From: an uncultured beta proteobacterium
GTDB taxonomy: Bacteria; Pseudomonadota; Gammaproteobacteria; Burkholderiales; Burkholderiaceae
Assembly: GCA_903938955.1 (NCBI GenBank)
Contig: CAJAFJ010000684.1
Span: 1-8,048 of the forward strand
Length of the DNA stretch: 8,048 bases
Reading direction: 5' to 3'
Positions 1 to 8,048 of the stretch are shown here, piece after piece. How positions within the stretch are numbered: position 1 is the first letter of the stretch; the number at the start of each line of letters is the position of its first letter. The notes under the pieces are model-generated. The model was not told the origin of the DNA. It made no database searches and saw only the letters and a list, made by a program, of their open reading frames with translations. Position numbers and translations under genes: made by a program.

Positions 1-1369
<1,369 letters not shown>

Positions 1370-1373
<4 letters not shown>

Positions 1374-3184
1374 GACGAAGCCATGCCATGCCTTTCGGGG
1401 CGTCCCTGCTGGCCAGCGGCGGCGTGCGCTTTGCCTTGTGGGCACCGGCCATGAACCAGGTTGTGCTCCATGTCGGGAGCAAGGGCAACATGGCGGCAAT
1501 ACCCATGGTGCGCGATGCCCAGGGCTGGCATCGCCTGGCGGTGGCAACGGCCCGGGCGGGCGACCGCTACGCCTATACGCTGCCCGACGGTCTGCGCGTG
1601 CCCGACCCGGCCTCCCGCTTCAACCCGGTCGACGTGCATGGCGCCAGCGAGGTGATCGATCCGCAGGTCTATGCCTGGCAAGACACGCACTGGCACGGCC
1701 GCCCCTGGCATGAAGCCGTGATTTATGAGCTGCACCTGGGCACCTTCACCCCTGAAGGCACTTTCGCGGCAGCGCAAACCCGCCTGGCGGCGCTGGCGGA
1801 ACTGGGCATCACTGCCGTAGAACTGATGCCGCTGGCCAGCTTTGCGGGTCAGCGCAACTGGGGCTACGACGGCGTGCTGCCGTTCGCACCTGCCGCCGTG
1901 TATGGCACGCCCAACGAACTCAAATCCCTGATCGACGCCGCCCATGGGCTCGGGCTGATGGTGCTGATTGACGTGGTGTACAACCACTTCGGCCCGCAGG
2001 GCAACTACCTGCACGCCTACTGCCCGCAGTTCTTCAACCCGGCCCACCCGACCCCCTGGGGCGCCGCCATCAACTTCGACGCTGCGGACTCGCGCACGGT
2101 GCGCGACTTCTTCATCCACAACGCGCTGTACTGGGTGGAAGAGTTTCATGCCGATGGCCTGCGCCTGGATGCGGTCCACGCCATCCGCGATGACTCAAAC
2201 CCGTACATCGTGCGTGAGATATGCGACGCGCTGCGGGCCGGGCCGGGCCGCGAGCGCCCGGTGCATGTGGTGCTGGAGAACGAAGCCAACCAGGCCACCT
2301 TGCTGGAGCGCGATGCGCACGGTGCGCCGCGTGCTGCCACGGCGCAATGGAACGACGACCTGCACCACGCGGTTCATGTACTCACCACGGGCGAGACCGA
2401 TGGCTACTACATGGACTACGCCCACAACCCGGTCGCACAGTTCGGGTGCGCACTGGCGCAAGGCTATATCTACCAGGGGCAGGCATCTGCTTTTCGCCAC
2501 GGTGCGCGGCGTGGCGAGCCCTGCACCGCGCTGCCGCTGGGCGCCTTCGTCTCCTTTTTGCAGTCACACGACCAGGTGGGCAACCGTGCTTTCGGCGAAC
2601 GCCTGCACACCTTGGGCGACCCGGTGCTGGTACGTGCGGCCTGCGCCTGTGTGTTGCTGTCACCGCACACACCGATGCTGTTCATGGGCGAGGAGTTCGC
2701 CGCCTCCTCCCCGTTCCAGTATTTTTGCGACTTTGGGCCCGACTTGGCAGACGCGGTGGCCCGGGGCCGGCGCGAGGAGTTCAAACATTTCGCCGCCTTC
2801 ACCGATGAAGCGGCACGCGCGCGCATTCCCGATCCCAACCTGGTGTCAACCTTTCTGGCCTCCAAGCTGCACTGGGAAGAACGCGACACCCCGGGCCACC
2901 GCGAATGGCTGGCCCATGTGCAGCAACTGCTGACGCTGCGCCAGCGCTGGCTGGTGCCGCTGCTGGCCAAACCCTGCCGCGCCGGACACTTTCGCTACGC
3001 GGGTGACACGCTCTGGGTCGAGTGGCCCGGCGTGCGGCTGCATTTGCTCGCGCATTTCGGCAACGCACCGGCAGGCGCCATCGCAAGGCCTGCGGGCACA
3101 CTGATTTACGCCAGCCACACGCAAGCCGACGGCGCGTCCACGCTGCAGCTCGCCCGGGGTGCCGTGTATGTCACACGGCAGTAG
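1370..3184 (+). CDS. treZ: Malto-oligosyltrehalose trehalohydrolase TreZ (GH13), complete
   Basis: TreZ hydrolyses the alpha-1,4 bond next to the terminal trehalose of maltooligosyltrehalose and releases free trehalose, the last step of the TreY/TreZ route. The 604-residue product fits the family's usual length of about 570-620. An N-terminal immunoglobulin-like module ([18 protein letters not shown], about residues 9-26) precedes the GH13 barrel, which opens with [14 protein letters not shown]. Conserved regions are DVVYNH (201-206), [10 protein letters not shown] with presumed nucleophile D267, VLENEAN with presumed acid/base E303, and [17 protein letters not shown] with D401. HDQVGNRA and the [15 protein letters not shown] stretch distinguish TreZ from GlgB and GlgX. 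The ATG at 1370 overlaps the glgX stop as ATGA and has GGGAG upstream. The frame stays open 147 bases further upstream, but that part lies within glgX and shows no family resemblance. The next gene starts before the treZ stop. All catalytic residues are present and nothing suggests damage. Confidence 0.95.
3156..3159 (+). promoter_or_regulatory. Probable ribosome binding site of the malQ-treY fusion (GGGG)
   Basis: A GGGG run lies 8 bases before the ATG at 3168, inside the last codons of treZ. It supports that start over the in-frame GTG at 3192, which lacks a comparable element at the right spacing. The evidence is weak because the sequence is GC-rich throughout. Confidence 0.4.
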
Positions 3185-5402
3185 AGCGACCGTGCCTGAC
3201 CTATGGCGCCACGACGACACCGAGGCGCTGAACCAGCTTTGCGCCCACTTCGGCATCGCCACCGACTACAACGACATCTGGGGCACACACCACCCGGTGA
3301 CGCGGGAAGGGTTGATGGCCCTGCTGGCCGAATTCGACGTCCAGATCGACAGCCCCGCAAGTCTGCGGGCCGCGCTCGACAGCGCGCACCGCACCACGTG
3401 GACCCAGATCCTGCCGCCCGTCGTCGCCATTCAGGCAGCAGCCCACGCGTGGCGCCTGATGCTGCACCTGCCCGCATCGTTGGCGCGCATCAGCTGGCTG
3501 GTCAGGAGCGAAGACGGTACCCGGCACGAGGGCAGCGTTGACACCGCGGCCCTGCCTGAAACCGCACGCACCGAAATCGATGGCGTGACATGGCGCGAAT
3601 GCTGGTTGACCATGGCACTGCGCCTGCCCGCTGGCTACCACCACCTGAGCCTTGATGGCATGCCGGGCGAGACGCTGCTCATCAGCGCGCCTGCGCATGG
3701 CTACCGGCCAGCGTCGGTGCAGAATGGCAGCCGGGTCTGGGGCCCTGCCGTGCAACTGTATGCGCTGCGCTCCCGGCGCAACTGGGGCATTGGCGACTTC
3801 AGCGACCTCGCACAACTGGTCGGGCAAATGAACGAGCGCGGCGCCGACTTCATCGGGCTCAACCCGCTGCACGCCCTGTTCCCGCACAACCCATTACACG
3901 CCAGCCCTTATGGCTCGTCCTCCCGGCAATGGCTCAACGTGCTGTACATCGATGTCGAGGCCGTGGACGATTTCGCCACCTGCGAGCCCGTCCAGCGGCT
4001 GGTGCTGTCGCCCGAATTCCAGGCGCGACTCGCCACCCTGCGCGAGGCCGGGCTGGTTGATTACGTCGGCGTCGCCGCCGCCAAGTTTGAAGCGCTTGAA
4101 TTGCTGTTCAGCCACTTTTGCGAGCACCACCTGGCAGACGATGGCAGCAGGCCACGCGACGACCTGGGCCATGCCTTTCTGGCGTTCGTGGCAGAACGTG
4201 GAGACACGCTGGCCCGGCACGCCCTGTTCGAGGTGCTGCAGGCCCACTTTCACGCGGAAAACCCGGCCGTTTGGGGCTGGCCGACGTGGCCGCCTGCGTA
4301 CCAGGACTGCGCCAGTCCCGAGGTCAAGTCCTTCGCGGCGCAACACGCGCAGCGCGTGCAGTATCACCAGTACCTGCAATGGCTGGCGGCACGCCAGCTG
4401 GCCCGCGCCAGCGACCTGTGCCAGGCGCTGGGCATGGGCGTGGGCCTGTACTTTGACCTCGCGGTCTCGGTTGACCGCGCAGGCTCCGACGCCTGGCGCG
4501 AGCGCCCCTGTTTTGCCACCCACGCGAGCGTCGGCGCTCCGCCGGATGACTTCAACCTGAATGGCCAGAACTGGGGTCTGCCGCCCCTGCGCCCCGACCG
4601 CCTGCGCAGCAGCCAGCACCGCTACGTGATTGACACCTTGCGCGCCACCATGCGTGGCGCGGGGGCGCTGCGCATCGACCATGTGATGGGCTTGATGCGC
4701 CTGTTCTGGATACCGCCAGGGCAAACTGCGCGTGAAGGCACCTATGTGCATTACCCGCTGGACGAACTGCTGGCCATTGTGGCGCTGGAGAGCCAGCGCA
4801 ACCGCTGCATGGTGATTGGAGAAGACCTGGGCACGGTGACCGACGAGGTCCGCGTAGCGCTGGCGCGCCATGACGTGCTGTCGTACCGCCTGCTGTACTT
4901 CGAACGCCAGGCGAGTGGCAGCTTCAAACCGGCCGCCGATTACCCGCCCCATGCGCTGGTGGCCGTCAGCACGCACGATCTGGCACCGCTGGCAGGCTGG
5001 TGGGCGGGGCAGGACTTGCGCCTGCGCCTGCAGTTAGGCCATTTTTCAACCCCGCAGCAATTTGAACAGCAGCTGCTCGCGCGCGCCGAAGACCGCATTC
5101 AGCTGATGCTGGCGCTGCAGCATGCGGGCCTGCTGGCGGCCGAGGAGGTTGCGCAGGCGGCCGGCCAGCCCGGCTTGCCGCCCCGGATGGTGCAGGCCAT
5201 CCACGCCTTTCTGGCCAGCACACCGTGCGCGATGATGGTCGTTCAACTGGAAGACGTGCTGGGGGTGAGCGACCAGGTCAACCTGCCCGGCACGGTCCAC
5301 GAGCAACCCAACTGGCGGCGCAAACTGCCGCTGGACCTGCAGGCCCTGGCCAGCCATGAAGCCATGCTGAACCTGAGCCGCACGCTGGCCAGACTGCGCC
5401 CG
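3168..5402 (+). other. malQ: MalQ module of the fusion (4-alpha-glucanotransferase, amylomaltase, GH77)
   Basis: This module transfers maltodextrin segments between chains (disproportionation), so that short products can re-enter the TreY reaction. Residues about 1-160 form the N-terminal extension typical of proteobacterial MalQ (LCAHFGIATDYNDIWG and onward). The GH77 barrel starts near LYALRSRRNWGIGDFSDL, with N205 in the NWGIGDF motif, and continues with ASPYGSSSRQWLN (about 245-257). The presumed nucleophile is D504 (ALRIDHVMGL), the acid/base E552 (VIGEDLGTV) and the third carboxylate D604 (STHDLAPLAGWW). The spacing of 48 and 52 residues matches what I recall for the E. coli enzyme (D448, E496, D548). 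The closing GH77 motif LPGTVHEQPNWRRKLPLDL is followed by a helical tail. At about 745 residues it is slightly longer than E. coli MalQ (about 694). It looks complete and intact. Confidence 0.93.
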
Positions 5403-8048
5403 CGCCGCGCCGTCGCCGCCGTCAAGCGCAGCCAGACGCAAGCCACGGTGCCACGCGCCACCTACCGGCTGCAGTTGCATAAGGACTTCGGCTTCATGGA
5501 GGCCATCCGCATCCTGCCCTACCTGGCGCGCCTGGGGGTGAGCCATGTCTATTGCTCGCCAATCCAGCGCGCCCGCGCGGGCAGCCTGCACGGTTATGAC
5601 GTGGTGGCGCACAACGAGGTCAACCCCGAGCTCGGCGGGCGCGTCGGCTTTGAGCGCTTTGCACAGGCGCTGCGCGAGCGCGGCATGGGCCTGCTGCTCG
5701 ACATGGTGCCCAACCACATGGGCGTGCTGGGCGCGGACAACGCCTGGTGGATGGACGTGCTGGAGAACGGCCCGGCTTCGTCATTTGCGCAGCACTTCGA
5801 CATCGACTGGCAGCCGCTCAACCCCGAACTCACCGGCAAAGTCCTGCTGCCGGTGCTGGGCGACCACTACGGCGATGTGCTCATGAGCGGCAAGCTGGTG
5901 CTGCACTTTGAACCGGAGACCGGCAGCCTGGCGCTGCGCTACTTTGAGCACCGGTTTCCGCTTGCGCCGGAGAGCTACCCCCTGGTGTTGATCCGGGCCC
6001 AGGCGCGACTCACGGATGCCGACCTCGCCAGCAGTCTGGCCAGCACCGCCACCGCCTTCAGCCATCTGCCGGGGCGTGACGCCACCGACCCTGTCGCCTG
6101 CGCCGAGCGGGCCCGCGACAAAGAACTGCTCAAGGCCCGGCTGGCGCGCCTGGTCGCCCGCCAGCCTGCCGTCGCCCAAGCCATCGCCACCGCGGTGGCT
6201 GAACTCAATCTGGCGGCTGGCCGGGACGATTTGCACGCGCTGATTGAGGCGCAGGCCTACCGGCTCGCCTACTGGCGCGTGGCGGCGGATGAAATCAATT
6301 ACCGGCGCTTCTTTGACATCAATGAACTCGCCGCACTGCGCATGGAACGCGAAGAGGTGTTTGAAGCCACGCAGACATTTGCACTGGACCTGGCCGCCGC
6401 CGGTGTCGTGGACGGGCTGCGCATCGACCATCCGGACGGGCTCTACAACCCGGCGCGTTATTTTCAACAACTGCAGGAAGGCTACGCACAACGCGCCGGA
6501 CTGCCGTGGGCGGACACTGAAGCCAATGGCCGCCCGGCCCGCCCACTCTACGTGGTGGCCGAAAAAATCGTCGCACCGCATGAAGAAGTTCCCGAGCGCT
6601 GGCACATCCACGGCACCACCGGCTACAGCTTCGCCAACCTGGCCAACGGCGTGCTGGTCGACACGGCCGCCGCCACGAAGTTCAGCCACATCTGGCGCAA
6701 CTTCACCGGCAGCGGCCAGCGCTTTGAGGACGTGGCCCGCGAGGGCAAGCGCGACATCATGCGCACAGCACTGGCGTCCGAACTGAATGTGCTGTCAACC
6801 GAGTTGCTGCGCATCGCCCGCGCCGACCGGCGCACCCGCGACTACACGCACAACGCGCTGCGCCGGGCCCTGGCGGAAGTCACCGCCTGCCTGCCGGTTT
6901 ACCGCACCTACCTGATTGAAACACCCTCCGCGCAGGATCAGCGCTTTGTGGACTGGGCCGTGCGCGAAGCCATGCGCCACAGCCCGGACGCCGACCTGTC
7001 GATCTTCGGCTTTGTGCGCCAGGCGCTGCTCGGGCAGGCGGTGCCCGGGGCGGCCGCCAGCGTGTGCGAGCGCGTGCTGCGCTTTGCCATCCGTTTCCAG
7101 CAATTCAGTGCACCGGTGGCCGCCAAAGGCGTGGAAGACACCGCTTTTTACCGCTACTTTCCCCTGAGTTCACTCAATGAGGTGGGCGGCGACCCGGCCC
7201 GGTTTGGGGTGACGGTGGCCGACTTTCACCGCGCCAGTGCCTTGTGGGCCCAACGCTGGCCACATGGCATGTTGACCACCTCCACGCATGACAACAAACG
7301 CTCGGAAGATGTGCGCAATCGCCTCAACGTGTTGTCAGAAATGCCCGCCAGCTGGCGCTTGACGCTGCGCCGCTGGCGCGACTTCAGCCGGGACATTCGC
7401 AAAACACTTGAAACCGGGCGCGCCCTGACAGACGCGCCGTCGCTGTCCGACGAATACCTGCTCTACCAAACCCTGCTGGGCACCTTGCCAAGTGGCGGCC
7501 TGACTGCCGCCACGCAGGCGCCGTACCTGGAGCGCATCGTGCAGTACATGCGCAAGGCCGCGCGCGAAGCCAACCGCGCGGCCGACATGCTGATCCGCCT
7601 GCGTGACTTCTACCAGGGCGGCGGCGGAACGCCCAGCGAGGTTTCGGTCGCCACGCTGCTGCGCGGCGTGATGGAATCGCTCGGGGACAGGCTGCGGGCC
7701 TCGCAGGTCAAGGTCACCGAGTCCGTGCCCGAAGAGCTGCCGATGATCCAGACGGATCCCACCCGGCTCGAGATCGTGCTGCACAACCTGCTTTCGAACG
7801 CGACCGACGCGCTGAGCGATACTCCCCCGGGCGGGCGGCACATCGCGCTGTCGGCCACCTGCAACGACGGCATCCTGTCACTCGCCGTCGATGATTCCGG
7901 GCCGGGCGTTCCCCCGGAAGGTCTTCCCCTGCTGTTCGAACCCTTCAACACCAGCAAGCCCGACGGCATGGGCCTGGGCCTCGCCATCAGCCGCTCGCTG
8001 CTCAAGGCGCAGGGCGGCGATCTTTCCTACCGCCGCAGCGTGCGCCTC
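3168..8048 (+). CDS. malQ-treY: Bifunctional 4-alpha-glucanotransferase/malto-oligosyltrehalose synthase (MalQ-TreY), joined in frame to a histidine kinase fragment; 3' end beyond window
   Basis: One reading frame of 1627 codons runs from the ATG at 3168 to the window edge without a stop. It contains a full MalQ module (residues about 1-745), a linker (about 746-761), most of TreY (about 762-1468) and a histidine kinase C-terminal segment (about 1469-1627). The MalQ-TreY order is a known architecture, described in family models as bifunctional 4-alpha-glucanotransferase/malto-oligosyltrehalose synthase, in which one cytoplasmic protein recycles short maltodextrins and converts longer ones to maltooligosyltrehalose. 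The kinase part does not belong to that architecture. The start at 3168 overlaps the treZ stop by 17 bases and has GGGG upstream; a GTG at 3192 is the alternative. All six presumed catalytic residues of the two GH modules are present, but the TreY C-terminus is missing. The frame is certain from the sequence. Whether it exists as a gene in a genome is doubtful at its 3' end. Confidence 0.85.
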   Translation, partial: MSHGSRATVPDLWRHDDTEALNQLCAHFGIATDYNDIWGTHHPVTREGLMALLAEFDVQIDSPASLRAALDSAHRTTWTQILPPVVAIQAAAHAWRLMLHLPASLARISWLVRSEDGTRHEGSVDTAALPETARTEIDGVTWRECWLTMALRLPAGYHHLSLDGMPGETLLISAPAHGYRPASVQNGSRVWGPAVQLYALRSRRNWGIGDFSDLAQLVGQMNERGADFIGLNPLHALFPHNPLHASPYGSSSRQWLNVLYIDVEAVDDFATCEPVQRLVLSPEFQARLATLREAGLVDYVGVAAAKFEALELLFSHFCEHHLADDGSRPRDDLGHAFLAFVAERGDTLARHALFEVLQAHFHAENPAVWGWPTWPPAYQDCASPEVKSFAAQHAQRVQYHQYLQWLAARQLARASDLCQALGMGVGLYFDLAVSVDRAGSDAWRERPCFATHASVGAPPDDFNLNGQNWGLPPLRPDRLRSSQHRYVIDTLRATMRGAGALRIDHVMGLMRLFWIPPGQTAREGTYVHYPLDELLAIVALESQRNRCMVIGEDLGTVTDEVRVALARHDVLSYRLLYFERQASGSFKPAADYPPHALVAVSTHDLAPLAGWWAGQDLRLRLQLGHFSTPQQFEQQLLARAEDRIQLMLALQHAGLLAAEEVAQAAGQPGLPPRMVQAIHAFLASTPCAMMVVQLEDVLGVSDQVNLPGTVHEQPNWRRKLPLDLQALASHEAMLNLSRTLARLRPRRAVAAVKRSQTQATVPRATYRLQLHKDFGFMEAIRILPYLARLGVSHVYCSPIQRARAGSLHGYDVVAHNEVNPELGGRVGFERFAQALRERGMGLLLDMVPNHMGVLGADNAWWMDVLENGPASSFAQHFDIDWQPLNPELTGKVLLPVLGDHYGDVLMSGKLVLHFEPETGSLALRYFEHRFPLAPESYPLVLIRAQARLTDADLASSLASTATAFSHLPGRDATDPVACAERARDKELLKARLARLVARQPAVAQAIATAVAELNLAAGRDDLHALIEAQAYRLAYWRVAADEINYRRFFDINELAALRMEREEVFEATQTFALDLAAAGVVDGLRIDHPDGLYNPARYFQQLQEGYAQRAGLPWADTEANGRPARPLYVVAEKIVAPHEEVPERWHIHGTTGYSFANLANGVLVDTAAATKFSHIWRNFTGSGQRFEDVAREGKRDIMRTALASELNVLSTELLRIARADRRTRDYTHNALRRALAEVTACLPVYRTYLIETPSAQDQRFVDWAVREAMRHSPDADLSIFGFVRQALLGQAVPGAAASVCERVLRFAIRFQQFSAPVAAKGVEDTAFYRYFPLSSLNEVGGDPARFGVTVADFHRASALWAQRWPHGMLTTSTHDNKRSEDVRNRLNVLSEMPASWRLTLRRWRDFSRDIRKTLETGRALTDAPSLSDEYLLYQTLLGTLPSGGLTAATQAPYLERIVQYMRKAAREANRAADMLIRLRDFYQGGGGTPSEVSVATLLRGVMESLGDRLRASQVKVTESVPEELPMIQTDPTRLEIVLHNLLSNATDALSDTPPGGRHIALSATCNDGILSLAVDDSGPGVPPEGLPLLFEPFNTSKPDGMGLGLAISRSLLKAQGGDLSYRRSVRL
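5451..7571 (+). other. treY: TreY module of the fusion (malto-oligosyltrehalose synthase, GH13), lacking its C-terminal part
   Basis: TreY isomerises the reducing-end glucose bond of a maltodextrin from alpha-1,4 to alpha-1,1, producing maltooligosyltrehalose for TreZ. The module opens with the classic start PRATYRLQLHKDFGF (from residue 762). HGYDVVAHNEVNPELGG (from 808) and LDMVPNHMGVLG (D845) follow. The presumed nucleophile is D1087 (DGLRIDHPDGL), the acid/base E1132 (VVAEKIVAPHEEVPERW) and the third carboxylate D1375 (TTSTHDNKRSEDVRNR). PVAAKGVEDTAFYRY (around 1316-1330) and SSLNEVGGDP are further family signatures. Family likeness continues through DEYLLYQTLLGT and ERIVQYMRKAAREA, then stops. 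In other TreY proteins this helix is followed by an HTSW-like motif and later a GVPDIYQGTE-like motif, about 200 residues in all; none of this appears. The module therefore has its catalytic triad but lacks the end of the barrel and the C-terminal domain, so activity is doubtful. Confidence 0.9.
7556..7583. repeat. Perfect 9-bp GC-rich inverted repeat at the TreY/kinase seam
   Basis: GGCCGCGCG (7556-7564) and CGCGCGGCC (7575-7583) are exact reverse complements separated by 10 bases (7565-7574). All nine pairs are G-C, so a stable stem-loop is expected in single-stranded DNA or RNA. The position coincides with the point where the protein changes from TreY to histidine kinase. There is no following T run, so it is not a convincing terminator, and it lies inside an open frame. 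Confidence 0.7.
7572..8048 (+). other. Sensor histidine kinase C-terminal fragment (end of dimerisation helix plus HATPase_c), truncated at both ends
   Basis: From residue about 1469 the frame reads NRAADMLIRLRDFYQGG, which is typical of the second helix of the dimerisation domain in FixL/DctB-like sensor kinases. A GHKL ATP-binding domain follows: N box HNLLSNATDAL with the Mg-binding N1544, G1 box DDSGPGVP with D1576, F box LFEPFNTSKP, and G2 box DGMGLGLAISRSLLKAQGG (from D1599). These boxes are well preserved and spaced as in working kinases. The H box, with the phospho-accepting histidine, would lie some tens of residues before the first kinase residue and is absent because TreY sequence stands there. 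No sensor or PAS domain is seen. The right edge cuts the domain just before its last strands. The subfamily and cognate regulator cannot be told from this fragment, and no gene symbol is justified. Confidence 0.88.

Noticed and set aside
2235..2250. Short tandem GGGCC-type repeat inside treZ
   Set aside because: About three copies of five bases encode a normal residue run (RAGPGRE). This is expected by chance in GC-rich coding DNA.
3894..4976. 360-codon open frame on the - strand
   Set aside because: It is antisense to the MalQ module, whose catalytic motifs are intact. The predicted protein shows no recognisable domain and has the composition of a shadow frame in GC-rich DNA.
5781..6689. 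302-codon open frame on the - strand
   Set aside because: It lies opposite the TreY module with its well-conserved motifs. It has no family resemblance and is explained by codon bias of the + strand gene.
7556..7583. Intrinsic terminator at the inverted repeat
   Set aside because: There is no T run after the stem and the reading frame continues through it, so a terminator call is not supported.

Overview
The window is a GC-rich, fully coding stretch in which every gene lies on the + strand. The protein sequences and the MalQ-TreY fusion architecture suggest a betaproteobacterium, probably of the Burkholderiales/Comamonadaceae type. That placement is an inference from sequence character, not from a database match.

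Layout: (1) positions 1-1373 hold the C-terminal part of GlgX, the glycogen debranching enzyme, cut off by the left window edge. (2) Positions 1370-3184 hold a complete TreZ (maltooligosyltrehalose trehalohydrolase), which overlaps the glgX stop by an ATGA. (3) From 3168 a very long reading frame starts inside the end of treZ and stays open to the last base (1627 codons). It encodes a 4-alpha-glucanotransferase (MalQ, residues about 1-745), a short linker, and a maltooligosyltrehalose synthase (TreY, residues about 762-1468). It then changes abruptly, in frame, into the C-terminal part of a sensor histidine kinase (residues about 1469-1627, nucleotides about 7572-8048), which runs off the right edge.

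The first three activities form one pathway. GlgX removes branches from glycogen and releases maltodextrin chains. TreY converts the reducing end of a chain into a trehalose unit, and TreZ cuts that trehalose off. MalQ can rebuild chains too short for TreY into longer ones. The tightly overlapping genes suggest a translationally coupled operon for making trehalose from glycogen. No promoter, terminator, RNA gene, CRISPR array or mobile element was seen, and there is no gap longer than a few bases between genes.

The one truly odd feature is the seam near 7557-7577. TreY loses its normal C-terminal portion of roughly 200 residues, and a kinase fragment that lacks its phospho-accepting histidine takes its place. 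A perfect 9-bp GC-rich inverted repeat sits exactly at the seam. Because both halves are incomplete in the parts needed for function, an assembly chimera or a recent rearrangement is more likely than a working fusion enzyme, but the sequence alone cannot decide.
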